Source of the DNA: Marinagarivorans algicola
GTDB lineage: Bacteria > Pseudomonadota > Gammaproteobacteria > Pseudomonadales > Cellvibrionaceae
Direction: 5' to 3'
Assembly (NCBI RefSeq): GCF_001292705.1
Contig: NZ_LGAK01000007.1
Coordinates: 62,001-126,000 of the forward strand
Length of the DNA: 64,000 nucleotides
Shown: piece after piece, positions 1 to 9,404 of the stretch
Numbering within the stretch: position 1 is the first letter of the stretch
How the letters are laid out: every line of letters starts with the position of its first letter
Notes under the pieces: model-generated
The model's database searches: none
The model's input: only the letters and a program-made list of their open reading frames with translations
Told to the model about the DNA's origin: nothing
Position numbers and translations under genes: made by a program

Positions 1-3000
1 AACTCTTGAAAGTAGCACGCTAGACAATTCTACCCTAGAAGATAGTACTCTAGAGCAGGGGGTTACAGAAGGTACTGCTAGCGAAGAGCATCTCCTTGAA
101 GAGTCTACGGCAGATGCTCAGTTACCTGAACGCCTGTCCGCTGAAGACTTAGTAGCACAAGAGCAGTCGAGCTCAGAAGACCCAGAAGAGATTATTGCTG
201 CGAGCACTTTAAGTGACAGTATCTCCAGTGATTTGATCGATACCGATGCGTTAAATATTACTGGTGCAACAGGGTATAGCGAAGCAGACGATACACTGGA
301 TCTTTCTTTTACTGGATTATCTGGTGAGGAAGGTTCAGAGCAAGAGCAGGTAGCAGGTGATTCGCTGTCAAACTCAGGCTTTGATTTAACCGATGACGTT
401 AGCTTAACAGAAATCGAGGCTGAGATGCCTACGGCTGATGTTGCCGAAACGCAGTCTGTACCTGAACAAGAGACTACCGACGTTGAAGCTGTCGCTGCAA
501 CGCGTGAAAACGTAGAGTATCCTGTTGATACACCGATGCATACGCATATTGAAATGGATGCGTCGGATCTCTTTGACTCGGAAGAGGTGGATAATTTTGT
601 AGTGACACCCGAATTATTAGATGACTCTCAAGAAGAGGATTCGGGTGTTGATGTGAGTCGGGTTGCTGATGACTTGGAGGTTCCTGCTGGTTTACACGAA
701 GAACCACAACATTCTTCAATCGTTGAGGCTGAGGATGAACCCTCTCGGATGGCTGATCCCGACAGCGAGCAACAACCCATAAACCAACAACCCATAAACC
801 AACAACCCATAGAGCAGCAGCCTATTGGCGGATTACTATTTGCTGGTGGCGACCCTTCCACTATTGATGCTGAGGATTTTGATGCCGAAATTATTGAGAT
901 ATTCCTCGAAGAGGCTGATGAGCTTATTGAGCTCTTAGAGGAGTCAATACACTCATGGGAGTCCGATTGGTCAAGCCTTGAAGCCCCCGAAGAAATGAAG
1001 CGAGCCTTGCATACCCTTAAAGGTGGCGCACGGTTGAGTAATTTAGCCGTCTTCGGTGATTTGACGCACGAATACGAAACTTACCTTATTAATGAGGTAG
1101 GTCCTGATAAAGCAACAAATTTCTTTAGTATTCTGCATCAATATCAAGATTTAGCGCTAAACGGCATTAAGGGAGTAAAAGCACGCTTAGCAGGCGAAGA
1201 AGTCGCGCCTATTGTATCTCCCCATATTGAATCTGCCAATAATAGTGCCTCTTCTAGTGATACCGCTCTTAGTACAGCGCCTTCAAATGCAACCGTTAGT
1301 GACATACCAAGCGACAATACGGCAACATTACCAACGCCTAACGTTGATCTTGATGAGAGTACTGCTGAGGTGGTTGAAGCAGAGTCGAAAGCGGTGCGCT
1401 CGCTCGCGGATACACAAGAGGCCATGTTGGCTGCTCAACAGGCAGCCATGTTACTGGCAAGTCAAAAAGCGTCTAAAACGGATTTTGTTATGCCTGAGCC
1501 TCAGGCTCCGGCAGCACAAGAAACCCAGAAGGCCGTTACTTCAAACAAAAAAACAACTTCGCAAGAAGCCGTTAAGATTTCTTCTGAATTATTAGAAGAG
1601 CTTGTGAACTTAGCGGGCGAAACCTCGATTAGCCGTGGCCGAATTGAGCAACAAGTGAGTGATTTCGGTTCTGCTATTAATGAAATCGATACGACATTAC
1701 GACGATTGCAAGAGCAGTTGCGTCGCTTAGATATGGAAACCGAAGCGCAAATTGTGTTCCGTCAAGAGCAGTTAGGTGAAAGCCAAGACTTCGACCCTCT
1801 AGAGATGGATCGCTATTCACAGTTGCAGCAGTTATCTCGCTCGTTAACCGAGTCGGCGTCTGACTTGGTAGATTTGAAGCGCACCCTCAGTGACAAAGTT
1901 AAAGATACGGAGACGATTTTATTACAACAGCAACGCATTAACTCTTCATTACAAGAAGGCCTAATGCGCGCACGTATGGTTCCTTTTTCACGTATGGTAC
2001 CGCGCTTGCGACGTATTGTGCGGCAGGTAGCAGGTGAGCTAAACAAGCAAGTAAGCTTTGAGTTGGATAATGTTGAAGGTGAAATGGATCGCTCGGTGCT
2101 TGAGCACATGGTGGCCCCATTAGAGCATATGTTACGTAATGCTGTGGATCATGGTATCGAGCAGCCCGCTGAACGCTTAGCGGCAGGTAAGTCAGAGAGT
2201 GGTCGAATACTATTAAGCTTTTCGCGAGAAGGTGGCGATATCCTGCTCCGTTTAGCCGATGACGGCAAGGGTATTGCGCTAGAAAAGGTCCGTAAAAAAG
2301 CGATTGAGCGCGGTTTAATGGTGGCAGATGCTGAGTTAAGTGACCACGAAATCATGCAGTTTATTTTGCAGGCGGGCTTTAGTACCGTCGAGCATGTTAC
2401 TCAAATTTCAGGTCGCGGTGTGGGCATGGATGTAGTAGCCGCTGAAATCAAGCAGCTTGGTGGCTCAATGACTATTGAGTCCAAGCAAGATGTCGGCACG
2501 CAATTTACTGTCCGCCTTCCTTTTACTGTGTCAGTAAACCGTGCCTTGATGGTTACTTTAGGCAAAGAGAGCTACGCTATTCCGTTAAATACCATTGAAG
2601 GTATTGTGCGTGTTAGTCCATTTGAGCTTGAGCACTATTACAGTCAAAATGATGCGCGTTTTGAATATGCGGGTGAAAGCTATGAAGTGCGTTATTTAGG
2701 TGGCATGTTGTATGACGATATGCATCCTCGCCTCGAGGGGCAGGTGATGCCTCTGCCGGTTATCTTAGTTCGCTCTGCCCAGCACACGATGGCTTTGCAG
2801 GTTGATAGTTTGATGGGCAGTCGTGAGATTGTGGTAAAAAGTCTAGGTGCGCAATTTTCGTCGGTGCAAGGCATGTCGGGCGCTACAGTGATGGGGGATG
2901 GTAGTGTTGTTGTCATTCTCGATCCGCATGCATTGGTTCGCCGCGCGGTAGCAACGATTGGTTTAACTTCGCCTAAAGTTGCCCAGCCCTTAGAAGTCGA

Positions 3001-3373
3001 ACGTGTGACCAAAACGGTTATGGTGGTCGATGACTCTGTAACAGTACGTAAAGTGACAACGCGATTTTTGGAGCGTGAAGGCTTTAATGTTATTACGGCA
3101 AAAGATGGGGTTGATGCGTTGCAGGTACTGCAAACACGCATTCCTGATGTCATGCTGCTTGATATTGAAATGCCACGTATGGATGGTTTTGAGGTGGCTA
3201 AAAACATGCGTACAACACAAGAGTGGATGAATATTCCGATTGTGATGATCACATCGCGAACCGGTGATAAGCATCGTGAGCATGCATTAAGCATCGGGGT
3301 TAACCATTATTTGGGTAAACCCTACCAAGAAAAGCTGCTATTACAGAGTATCAATGAGTTGGTTGAGGCTTAA
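1..3373 (+). CDS. chpA: ChpA-type hybrid chemotaxis histidine kinase, 5' partial
   Basis: Sensor kinase of the Pil-Chp system that controls type IV pilus twitching and surface sensing; cytoplasmic. The frame is open from base 2, so the N-terminus lies outside the window. Visible in order: an acidic linker; one Hpt domain with the phosphorylatable His at 1010-1012 (motif ALHTLKGGARLS); a CheA-type dimerisation helix (LLEELVNLAGETS, about 1585-1625); an HATPase with N-box LRNAVDHG, DDGKGI and GRGVGMD; a CheW-like domain; and a C-terminal receiver (MVVDDS; phospho-Asp at 3161-3163 in LLDIEMP; terminal K in GKPYQ). ChpA homologues carry several Hpt domains upstream, presumably cut off here. It is followed closely by chpB and chpC. 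A CheA-receiver hybrid of another pathway is less likely, given those neighbours. Confidence 0.93.
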   Translation, partial: TLESSTLDNSTLEDSTLEQGVTEGTASEEHLLEESTADAQLPERLSAEDLVAQEQSSSEDPEEIIAASTLSDSISSDLIDTDALNITGATGYSEADDTLDLSFTGLSGEEGSEQEQVAGDSLSNSGFDLTDDVSLTEIEAEMPTADVAETQSVPEQETTDVEAVAATRENVEYPVDTPMHTHIEMDASDLFDSEEVDNFVVTPELLDDSQEEDSGVDVSRVADDLEVPAGLHEEPQHSSIVEAEDEPSRMADPDSEQQPINQQPINQQPIEQQPIGGLLFAGGDPSTIDAEDFDAEIIEIFLEEADELIELLEESIHSWESDWSSLEAPEEMKRALHTLKGGARLSNLAVFGDLTHEYETYLINEVGPDKATNFFSILHQYQDLALNGIKGVKARLAGEEVAPIVSPHIESANNSASSSDTALSTAPSNATVSDIPSDNTATLPTPNVDLDESTAEVVEAESKAVRSLADTQEAMLAAQQAAMLLASQKASKTDFVMPEPQAPAAQETQKAVTSNKKTTSQEAVKISSELLEELVNLAGETSISRGRIEQQVSDFGSAINEIDTTLRRLQEQLRRLDMETEAQIVFRQEQLGESQDFDPLEMDRYSQLQQLSRSLTESASDLVDLKRTLSDKVKDTETILLQQQRINSSLQEGLMRARMVPFSRMVPRLRRIVRQVAGELNKQVSFELDNVEGEMDRSVLEHMVAPLEHMLRNAVDHGIEQPAERLAAGKSESGRILLSFSREGGDILLRLADDGKGIALEKVRKKAIERGLMVADAELSDHEIMQFILQAGFSTVEHVTQISGRGVGMDVVAAEIKQLGGSMTIESKQDVGTQFTVRLPFTVSVNRALMVTLGKESYAIPLNTIEGIVRVSPFELEHYYSQNDARFEYAGESYEVRYLGGMLYDDMHPRLEGQVMPLPVILVRSAQHTMALQVDSLMGSREIVVKSLGAQFSSVQGMSGATVMGDGSVVVILDPHALVRRAVATIGLTSPKVAQPLEVERVTKTVMVVDDSVTVRKVTTRFLEREGFNVITAKDGVDALQVLQTRIPDVMLLDIEMPRMDGFEVAKNMRTTQEWMNIPIVMITSRTGDKHREHALSIGVNHYLGKPYQEKLLLQSINELVEA
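770..829 (+). repeat. Four tandem 15-bp units in chpA linker
   Basis: Units of 15 bp start at 770, 785, 800 and 815. They encode the pentapeptide repeat QQPIN, QQPIN, QQPIE, QQPIG, just before the visible Hpt domain. The first two units are identical at the DNA level; the last is more diverged. The array stays in frame and lies in a low-complexity acidic linker, so it probably changes only spacer length. Confidence 0.85.
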
Positions 3374-3379
3374 CACTGC

Positions 3380-4342
3380 ATGCCAGAGGCTTGTTTAAAT
3401 GTAGGGGTTCTGGCGCATACCGCTGAGCAATTAGGGGAATTGGTGCGCCTAGTACAGACGGCTGGCCATCGTGCAAGTGCTTCTCTTGATAGCACTTTTC
3501 TTAAAGTGGTTACAGAGCTGCCCAAAGCCGATGCATGGCTAGTGGCTTCTGATTATCCCGAAAATGCACGAAAGTTATTAGAGGATCTGGACTTAACCGC
3601 TATTCCGGTTGTGTATAACGATGATGGGCCTTTGTCTGAAGAGGACAACGTATTATCGAGCGTTGAACTCCGTGAAAAGCGCGCTAAAAAATTAGCTGCG
3701 AAGCTAGCGCTGTTAACGCGTGGAGAGGTGCAAGATCGTATAGAGGGTAGTCGGGCCAGAGCCAAATATTTATGGGTTCTGGCAGCCTCAACGGGTGGAC
3801 CTAAAGCGATCAGTGATTTCTTAGATGAAATCCCAGCTGAGTTAGCTGGAGTTGCTTTTTTATATGTTCAGCATATTGATGACGGCACTATGAAAACCTT
3901 AAAGCAAGTGGTCGATACACACAGTGCTTTTAATGTGCAAATGCTTGATGTGCCGAGGGTGATTCGCGAAAAAACCATTTATTTAGTACCGCCAAGCATG
4001 CAAATAGATTTATTAGATAATGGTGTTATAACGCCTTTACCTGTGCCTTGGAAAGGGGACTACTCTCCGTCGATTGACCAGGTTATTGCAAAAGTGGCAC
4101 GTGTTTTTGCGGACCGTGGCGGCGCAATTATTTTCACAGGTATGGGCGATGATGGTGCGCGCAGTAGTCAGTTGTTACATTATCGTGGCGGTGAGGTATG
4201 GGTACAAAGCGCAGGTTCATGTGCTGTTGACTCTATGCCTGTTAGTGTGCAGGCAATCATGCAAGCGGGTGAAGAAGGTGAACCTGCACAGCTGGCCAGA
4301 AAGCTCGTCGCGCGCCATAGGCTCTATGCTTTGTCTCAGTAG
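3380..4342 (+). CDS. chpB: ChpB, CheB-like protein-glutamate methylesterase
   Basis: Predicted to remove methyl groups from the pilus chemoreceptor (PilJ type), giving adaptation in the Pil-Chp system. The C-terminal CheB esterase domain carries Ser137 in ASTGGPK, His165 in QHIDDGTM and Asp258 in TGMGDDGA, the expected catalytic triad. The first 110 or so residues resemble a receiver fold but lack a convincing phospho-Asp pocket, unlike classical CheB. The ATG is 6 bp after the chpA stop, indicating an operon. No cheR/pilK gene is in the window; it may lie upstream. Confidence 0.88.
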   Translation: MPEACLNVGVLAHTAEQLGELVRLVQTAGHRASASLDSTFLKVVTELPKADAWLVASDYPENARKLLEDLDLTAIPVVYNDDGPLSEEDNVLSSVELREKRAKKLAAKLALLTRGEVQDRIEGSRARAKYLWVLAASTGGPKAISDFLDEIPAELAGVAFLYVQHIDDGTMKTLKQVVDTHSAFNVQMLDVPRVIREKTIYLVPPSMQIDLLDNGVITPLPVPWKGDYSPSIDQVIAKVARVFADRGGAIIFTGMGDDGARSSQLLHYRGGEVWVQSAGSCAVDSMPVSVQAIMQAGEEGEPAQLARKLVARHRLYALSQ

Positions 4343-4436
4343 AGGCTCAGTTTGGTAGGCGATATGTGCGCATAGCGAATACCATTGGCATGGCGTAATA
4401 AAAAATTCAGGTAGACAATAATTCGGGTAGAGCACA

Positions 4437-4922
4437 ATGAATGACAATACTGTAGACAATGATACCGGAGGCATGGCGTGCTTTGTTTTGCCCATTCAAG
4501 CGGGAGCACTTTTGGTGCCTAGTATCAGTATTGCCGAAGTCGCTTCGGTAGCACCAATCTTCCCTGATAACAGTGGCCCAGACTGGTTTTTAGGGCATTA
4601 CAACTGGCGTAACCGTCGAGTGCCATTGATTAGTTTCGAAAAGCTAACCCGTGATCAAGGTGGGGGAATTAACCCAAACGGTCGTATTGTATTATTCAAA
4701 AATACAGGCGCAAATACCGACGTAGGCTTTATTGCTATTCCTACGCAAGGTATCCCCCGTGAGGTCATGGTAATGATGGAAGATGTGACAGACAATGCAG
4801 TACAAGGTGATTTAAGCCCCTTTGAAGTCATGAGTGTAAATTGTGAAGGAGAAGAGATGACAATCCCTGATTTAACAGCACTAGAGGATGCTTATCTCGC
4901 TTATAAAGACAAGTTACTCTAG
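4437..4922 (+). CDS. chpC: ChpC, CheW-like adaptor of the Pil-Chp system
   Basis: A 161-residue single CheW-like domain protein (CFVLPIQAGALLVPSISIAEV, then NWRNRRVPLISFE), predicted to couple additional receptors to the ChpA kinase. Position after chpA-chpB and length match ChpC. ATG at 4437 is preceded by GGTAGAG. The 94-bp gap after chpB has no terminator-like structure, so co-transcription is likely. The stop codon lies inside a short tandem duplication (separate entry). Confidence 0.85.
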   Translation: MNDNTVDNDTGGMACFVLPIQAGALLVPSISIAEVASVAPIFPDNSGPDWFLGHYNWRNRRVPLISFEKLTRDQGGGINPNGRIVLFKNTGANTDVGFIAIPTQGIPREVMVMMEDVTDNAVQGDLSPFEVMSVNCEGEEMTIPDLTALEDAYLAYKDKLL

Positions 4923-4941
4923 CAAAGACAGTTACTCTAGC
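4905..4941 (+). repeat. Imperfect tandem duplication across the chpC stop
   Basis: AAAGACAAGTTACTCTAGC at 4905-4923 is followed directly by AAAGACAGTTACTCTAGC at 4924-4941. The copies differ by one base, and the chpC TAG stop is in the first. This looks like slippage or a local duplication after the original stop codon. Confidence 0.8.
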
Positions 4942-5257
4942 GTATTGCCATATTTAATCTATCTAAATAGATAACGATGCAGTCCTACTGACAACCCTCA
5001 TCGGACAGGGTACGCGTGGATTATTTTTTGGACCTTTGCGCTAGATTTGTTGTTTTTACATGTGCCGCCAGTGGTTATTACGCCGATAAATGTGACCAAT
5101 GTTAAGCGCCTCTAACGGTGCGGCTCGAAAATGTGGATCAGCGCATTCAGTAGCCTTTTAATTATAGAAATATGTTGAGTTTTAAGTGAGCTTTTTAGCT
5201 GTTTTATAGAGGTCGTGCTAAACTCGTCGGCCTAGTCCATTATTTGTAGGTTATTCT
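4942..5257. other. Intergenic region chpC-rhlB
   Basis: About 315 bp with no convincing ORF, tRNA or strong terminator. It must hold the rhlB leader and probably its promoter. An AT-rich stretch at about 5155-5215 could contain it, but I cannot assign -35/-10 boxes with confidence. Confidence 0.4.
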
Positions 5258-6577
5258 TTGAGCACCGAACCCACCCCTAACAACACACCGGTCGTTAAAA
5301 CGCACTTCCAAGACCTGAATTTAGCGCCGCCATTATTAAAAGCTATTGAGGATTTAGGTTTTGAGCATTGCTCGCCTATTCAAGCGGAATCTCTGCCTTA
5401 TAGTTTGGCAGGCCATGATGTGCTGGGTAAAGCTCAAACTGGCACAGGTAAGACGGCCGCGTTTTTAATCCGAGTTATTGATGATTTATTAAAAAACCCT
5501 ATCACCGAAGAGCGCTATGCCGGTGAAGCTCGGGCGCTTATTGTTGCACCAACACGTGAGTTGGTGATTCAAATTGCTGAAGATGCTAAATTGCTGACTA
5601 AATATACAGATTTAAAAATTCATACATTGGTGGGTGGTATGGATTATCAAAAGCAGCAAAATCGGTTGCATAATGAATTTGTTGATATTTTGGTTGCAAC
5701 GCCTGGCCGCATGTTGGATTTTCGTGAGCGTCAAGATGTGCATTTAGATACGGTAGAGCTACTGGTTATCGATGAAGCTGACCGTATGCTGGATATGGGT
5801 TTTATTCCGCAAATGCGTCAAATAGTACGTTACACCCCTAGAAAAACACACCGCCAAACATTGATGTTCTCGGCCACCTTTACCGAAGAGGTTATGCGTT
5901 TGTCGGAGCAATGGATGCATGAGGCGAAACATATTGAAATAGCCTCGGAGTCAGTGACAACAGACAACGTCGAGCAGCATGTTTATATGGTTGCCGGCGA
6001 TGAAAAGTTTACGCTGCTGTACAATTTATTAAATACTCATGGTTTTGATTCGACGATGGTTTTTGCTAATCGCCGTGATGAATGCAGAAAACTACATGAC
6101 TATTTAAAGGCCTACGGTATTAAGTCGGGCTTACTCAGTGGTGAGATAGACCAAAATAAGCGCGTGAAAACCTTAGATGCGTTTAAATCCGGAAAAATTA
6201 GCGTACTCGTTGCTACCGATGTTGCTGGTCGAGGCATCCATATTAATGATGTGTCTCATGTGGTGAATTATACACTACCCGAGGAACCCGAGGATTATGT
6301 ACACCGAATAGGTCGAACCGGGCGGGCTGGCAGTAAAGGTATTTCAGTGAGTTTTGCGTGCGAGGATGATTCGTTTCGCCTGCCCGCGATTGAAGAGTTA
6401 GTGGGGCGTAAAATTCATAGTGAAGTTCCCCCAGAAGAATTATTAACAAGCTTGCCTGAGCCGCTGACTCCTTTACCCGTACAGCAGCGTAGAGGTGGCA
6501 GTAGTCGTCATGGCGGTGGTCATCGTCAAGATGGGCATCGCAGTGGCGGGCGTGGACATTCTAGCTACCGTCGTTAA
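5258..6577 (+). CDS. rhlB: RhlB-type DEAD-box ATP-dependent RNA helicase
   Basis: ATP-dependent RNA unwinding, in RhlB associated with mRNA decay and RNase E. The motifs are in order: Q motif (SPIQAESLP), Walker [24 protein letters not shown] in [25 protein letters not shown] and [10 protein letters not shown]. After the helicase core there is a short basic Gly/Arg/His-rich tail ([12 protein letters not shown] type), suited to RNA binding. Length 439 residues. The start is TTG at 5258: no ATG exists before the core, and AGG lies 7 bases upstream. The N-terminal sequence ([14 protein letters not shown]) matches RhlB of pseudomonads better than RhlE or SrmB. Confidence 0.88.
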   Translation: MSTEPTPNNTPVVKTHFQDLNLAPPLLKAIEDLGFEHCSPIQAESLPYSLAGHDVLGKAQTGTGKTAAFLIRVIDDLLKNPITEERYAGEARALIVAPTRELVIQIAEDAKLLTKYTDLKIHTLVGGMDYQKQQNRLHNEFVDILVATPGRMLDFRERQDVHLDTVELLVIDEADRMLDMGFIPQMRQIVRYTPRKTHRQTLMFSATFTEEVMRLSEQWMHEAKHIEIASESVTTDNVEQHVYMVAGDEKFTLLYNLLNTHGFDSTMVFANRRDECRKLHDYLKAYGIKSGLLSGEIDQNKRVKTLDAFKSGKISVLVATDVAGRGIHINDVSHVVNYTLPEEPEDYVHRIGRTGRAGSKGISVSFACEDDSFRLPAIEELVGRKIHSEVPPEELLTSLPEPLTPLPVQQRRGGSSRHGGGHRQDGHRSGGRGHSSYRR

Positions 6578-6871
6578 GAGGTGTAATCACTTGGAGCACT
6601 CTATACTTATTATATGCTTGAGTGTTTCTTTTCGTGTTTTACATATCACAATCCAGTCGTGTCAGTGCATTCGCTAGTCTACACTCAATAAATCATGTTC
6701 ATTATTCAAGCAAGCCTACCCCTATTACTTGGTGCCGTGTTGAAGGGCGGTCTTCTGCGTTTATATCGCAAGCAAGCGCTAGGCGCTTAAGCCTTGCTCG
6801 GTATACCGCTTTTTCAGTGGCGGCGCTTATGAATAGTGATAAATACTGTTTATTGAGCGGGTACTGTGATT

Positions 6872-8167
6872 ATGAAAAAAGTATTGATTGTTGAAGATAG
6901 TACGATGGTGATGCGTATCATCAAGCACGTTGTTAAACAATCCGCTGTTTTTACGCCTTTATATGCTGAGACATTAGCTGAGGCTAAGGCGCTGATCGAT
7001 ACAAATCCTGATATTTTTGCTGCAATGGTTGATTTGTCGTTACCTGATGCGCCCGACGGTGAAATAGTGGATTACACCCTATCACTAAAAATCCCAACCC
7101 TTGTGCTCACAGCCTCTTTTGATACTGAGCGTCGCAATATTTTGCTAGCAAAAGGTATCGTGGATTATGTCACCAAGGAAGGGCGCTTCTCTTATGTCTA
7201 TGCTTGCAACCTTATTCATCGCCTGATCAAAAATGAAAATGTACATGTGCTAGTTGTTGATGACTCCTCAATGAGCCGCAAGATTGTAGTTAACATGATG
7301 CGTTTGCATCGATATCCAGTTCTTGAGGCTAAAAATGGCATAGAGGCGATTAAAGTTCTTCTGAATAACCCTAAAATCAAAATGCTGATCACCGATTACA
7401 ATATGCCAGAGATGGACGGCTTTGAGTTGGTGCAAAAGTTGAGGGTAAAATACGTTAAGTCAGAACTTGTCATTATAGGGATTTCTTCGGAAGGTGACGG
7501 GCATTTAACGGCGCGCTTTATCAAGGCAGGTGCCAATGATTTTATTAAAAAGCCTTTTAATCATGAGGAGTTTTTCTGCCGCATAACACACAATGTTGAG
7601 CAGGTAGAGATGATCGAGCAGATTCGTGATGCCACTCGGCGCGATTACCATACGGGTATTTACAATCGCTATTATTTTTTTGAAAAAGGCTATGAAGATT
7701 GGCTGGCTGCTCAAGGCAATAATACTCCAGTTGCTCTGGCAGTCATTGACCTTGATAACTTTCGCTTGGTCAATGAAAAGTTTGGCAACGATGCCGGTGA
7801 TGTTGTGATGCAGCATGTTGCCACGCGTCTCGATCAATCATTGGATCGCTTTTTAGTAGCGCGTACAGATGGTCAAGAGTTTTATGTGTTAATGGTCGGC
7901 CTGACAAATGATAAAGCGTGTTCATTATTGGAGCATGTTAACAGTGTGATATCGAATGCTAGTGTCGATTGGAACGGCAGTAAAATTGCTGTGAGCTTTA
8001 GTGCAGGGGTTGCCAACTATTCAGCGCAAAACGGTAGCGAGCAGTGCGATGAAGGCGGTTTTGATGAGCTTGTCATTAATGCTTACCAATGCCTGCATCG
8101 CGCTAAAGATGCAGGGGGTGATATGATTATTGGCGATGGCGGGGTGGCTGATGATGTACAGGAGTAG
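6872..8167 (+). CDS. Double receiver plus degenerate GGDEF response regulator
   Basis: Response regulator with two receivers and a C-terminal GGDEF-fold domain, cytoplasmic. Receiver 1 has Asp54 (VDLSLPDAP). Receiver 2 has VVDDSS and Asp175 in TDYNMPEMDG with K in IKKPF. The GGDEF domain keeps the fold signatures (DLDNFRLVNEKFG, YHTGIYNRYYF), but the active-site motif reads DGQEF at residues 333-337 instead of GG(D/E)EF. It is therefore probably not an active diguanylate cyclase and may act as a binding or output scaffold. The chosen ATG at 6872 has GAGCGGG upstream; a GTG at 6866 is possible. It stands alone, not in an obvious operon. Confidence 0.85.
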   Translation: MKKVLIVEDSTMVMRIIKHVVKQSAVFTPLYAETLAEAKALIDTNPDIFAAMVDLSLPDAPDGEIVDYTLSLKIPTLVLTASFDTERRNILLAKGIVDYVTKEGRFSYVYACNLIHRLIKNENVHVLVVDDSSMSRKIVVNMMRLHRYPVLEAKNGIEAIKVLLNNPKIKMLITDYNMPEMDGFELVQKLRVKYVKSELVIIGISSEGDGHLTARFIKAGANDFIKKPFNHEEFFCRITHNVEQVEMIEQIRDATRRDYHTGIYNRYYFFEKGYEDWLAAQGNNTPVALAVIDLDNFRLVNEKFGNDAGDVVMQHVATRLDQSLDRFLVARTDGQEFYVLMVGLTNDKACSLLEHVNSVISNASVDWNGSKIAVSFSAGVANYSAQNGSEQCDEGGFDELVINAYQCLHRAKDAGGDMIIGDGGVADDVQE

Positions 8168-8372
8168 AGGGGTAGTGAATGAATCAAGCTAACTATTCTC
8201 AAGCTTGATCAGTGTCGCTTTATATAGCGTTTGTAGACGGCTTGAGCGCCCCATTTTGGTATTTTTTATATCGTTACATGACAATAAAACCGCTATAGAA
8301 AAGTTATGATAAAAAGCGACTGATCGAATAAGTTCGATACACTACACGTTTTCTTGTTAACGAGTATAACCG

Positions 8373-9197
8373 ATGAGCACCAACGCACTTAAACGCGGCG
8401 TCAACCCGTCTTATGATATACAAACACCGGTTACTGCCGCTCCAGCGGTTGCCATTATAGGCGGCTCTGGCTTTTATGAGCTTTCGGACTTCGAGTCTGA
8501 TAAGCAGCTCAGCGTACCAACACCTTATGGTTTAGTTGAGGGAATTGAGCAAGGCTTTTGGGCAGGCCAGCCGGTTGTGTTTATGAAGCGCCACGGTAAC
8601 GGTCATAAAATACCTCCGCACAACATTAACTATCGTGCAAATATTTGGGCATTAAAAACACTGGGTATTCGACAAGTTATTGCGATCAATGCGGTGGGCG
8701 GCATAGGTGAGGGGTGTGCCCCTGGTGCGCTTGTGGTGCCTGATCAGATTATTGATTATAGCTATGGCCGCGAACATACATTTGCCGATGAACTAACCGA
8801 TAAGCTCAATCATATTGAGTTTGCTGAGCCTTATACCGACAGTGTCAGGCAAGCTCTTTTGATCAGTGCGACAGCGCTGGCTTTACCTGTCATTACGACG
8901 GGGTGTTACGCTTGCACTCAAGGCCCTAGGCTTGAAACGGCAGCAGAAGTTACGCGTTTGCAGCGAGATGGCAATACGCTTGTTGGCATGACTGCTATGC
9001 CCGAGGCCGCCCTCGCGCGCGAACTCGAGATGCAATATGGGGCTATTTGTATTGTGGCAAACTGGGCGGCAGGTTTAAGTGATCAGCCGATTACACTGGC
9101 ATTGATTCATCAAACCTTGAAAGAGGCTGTTACCAAAGTACAGCCTTGGCTGCAGCATTATTTGAGCCATTCCCAATCGTTATCTCTCAGTGAATGA
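8373..9197 (+). CDS. S-methyl-5'-thioinosine/thioadenosine phosphorylase family
   Basis: Phosphorolysis of a methylthio-nucleoside formed in polyamine and quorum-signal metabolism, giving methylthioribose-1-phosphate and a base. Family features: phosphate loop AIIGGSGFY, RHGNGHKIPPHNINYRAN, NAVGGIGEG, TQGPRLETAAE, and GMTAMPEAALARE before the catalytic region. The wording near the base pocket resembles the Pseudomonas methylthioinosine phosphorylase more than eukaryotic MTA phosphorylase, so hypoxanthine release is likely but not proven. Length 274, with about 25 extra N-terminal residues before the fold. The gene appears monocistronic. Confidence 0.82.
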   Translation: MSTNALKRGVNPSYDIQTPVTAAPAVAIIGGSGFYELSDFESDKQLSVPTPYGLVEGIEQGFWAGQPVVFMKRHGNGHKIPPHNINYRANIWALKTLGIRQVIAINAVGGIGEGCAPGALVVPDQIIDYSYGREHTFADELTDKLNHIEFAEPYTDSVRQALLISATALALPVITTGCYACTQGPRLETAAEVTRLQRDGNTLVGMTAMPEAALARELEMQYGAICIVANWAAGLSDQPITLALIHQTLKEAVTKVQPWLQHYLSHSQSLSLSE

Positions 9198-9404
9198 TTC
9201 AGTGTTCGCGAAATAGGGCGCTGATGGATTATTTTCTGGGCATTTAAGCGCCGGGAGCGTTTATATAGTCCTATGGATTAGTCCCATGGATGGCTTGAGC
9301 GCCCCGCTCGCGCTTATGAGTAGGCGATCGGCTTATAGATATTGATTCCCCAGCACCTCGCTGCAATAACGCAGCTATGATCGCGCGACTTACATATGCC
9401 GCAG

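Noticed and set aside
6578-6871. Possible c-di-GMP riboswitch before the receiver-GGDEF gene
   Set aside because: The location is suggestive, but I could not find the conserved GEMM core; only short GC-rich hairpins are visible.
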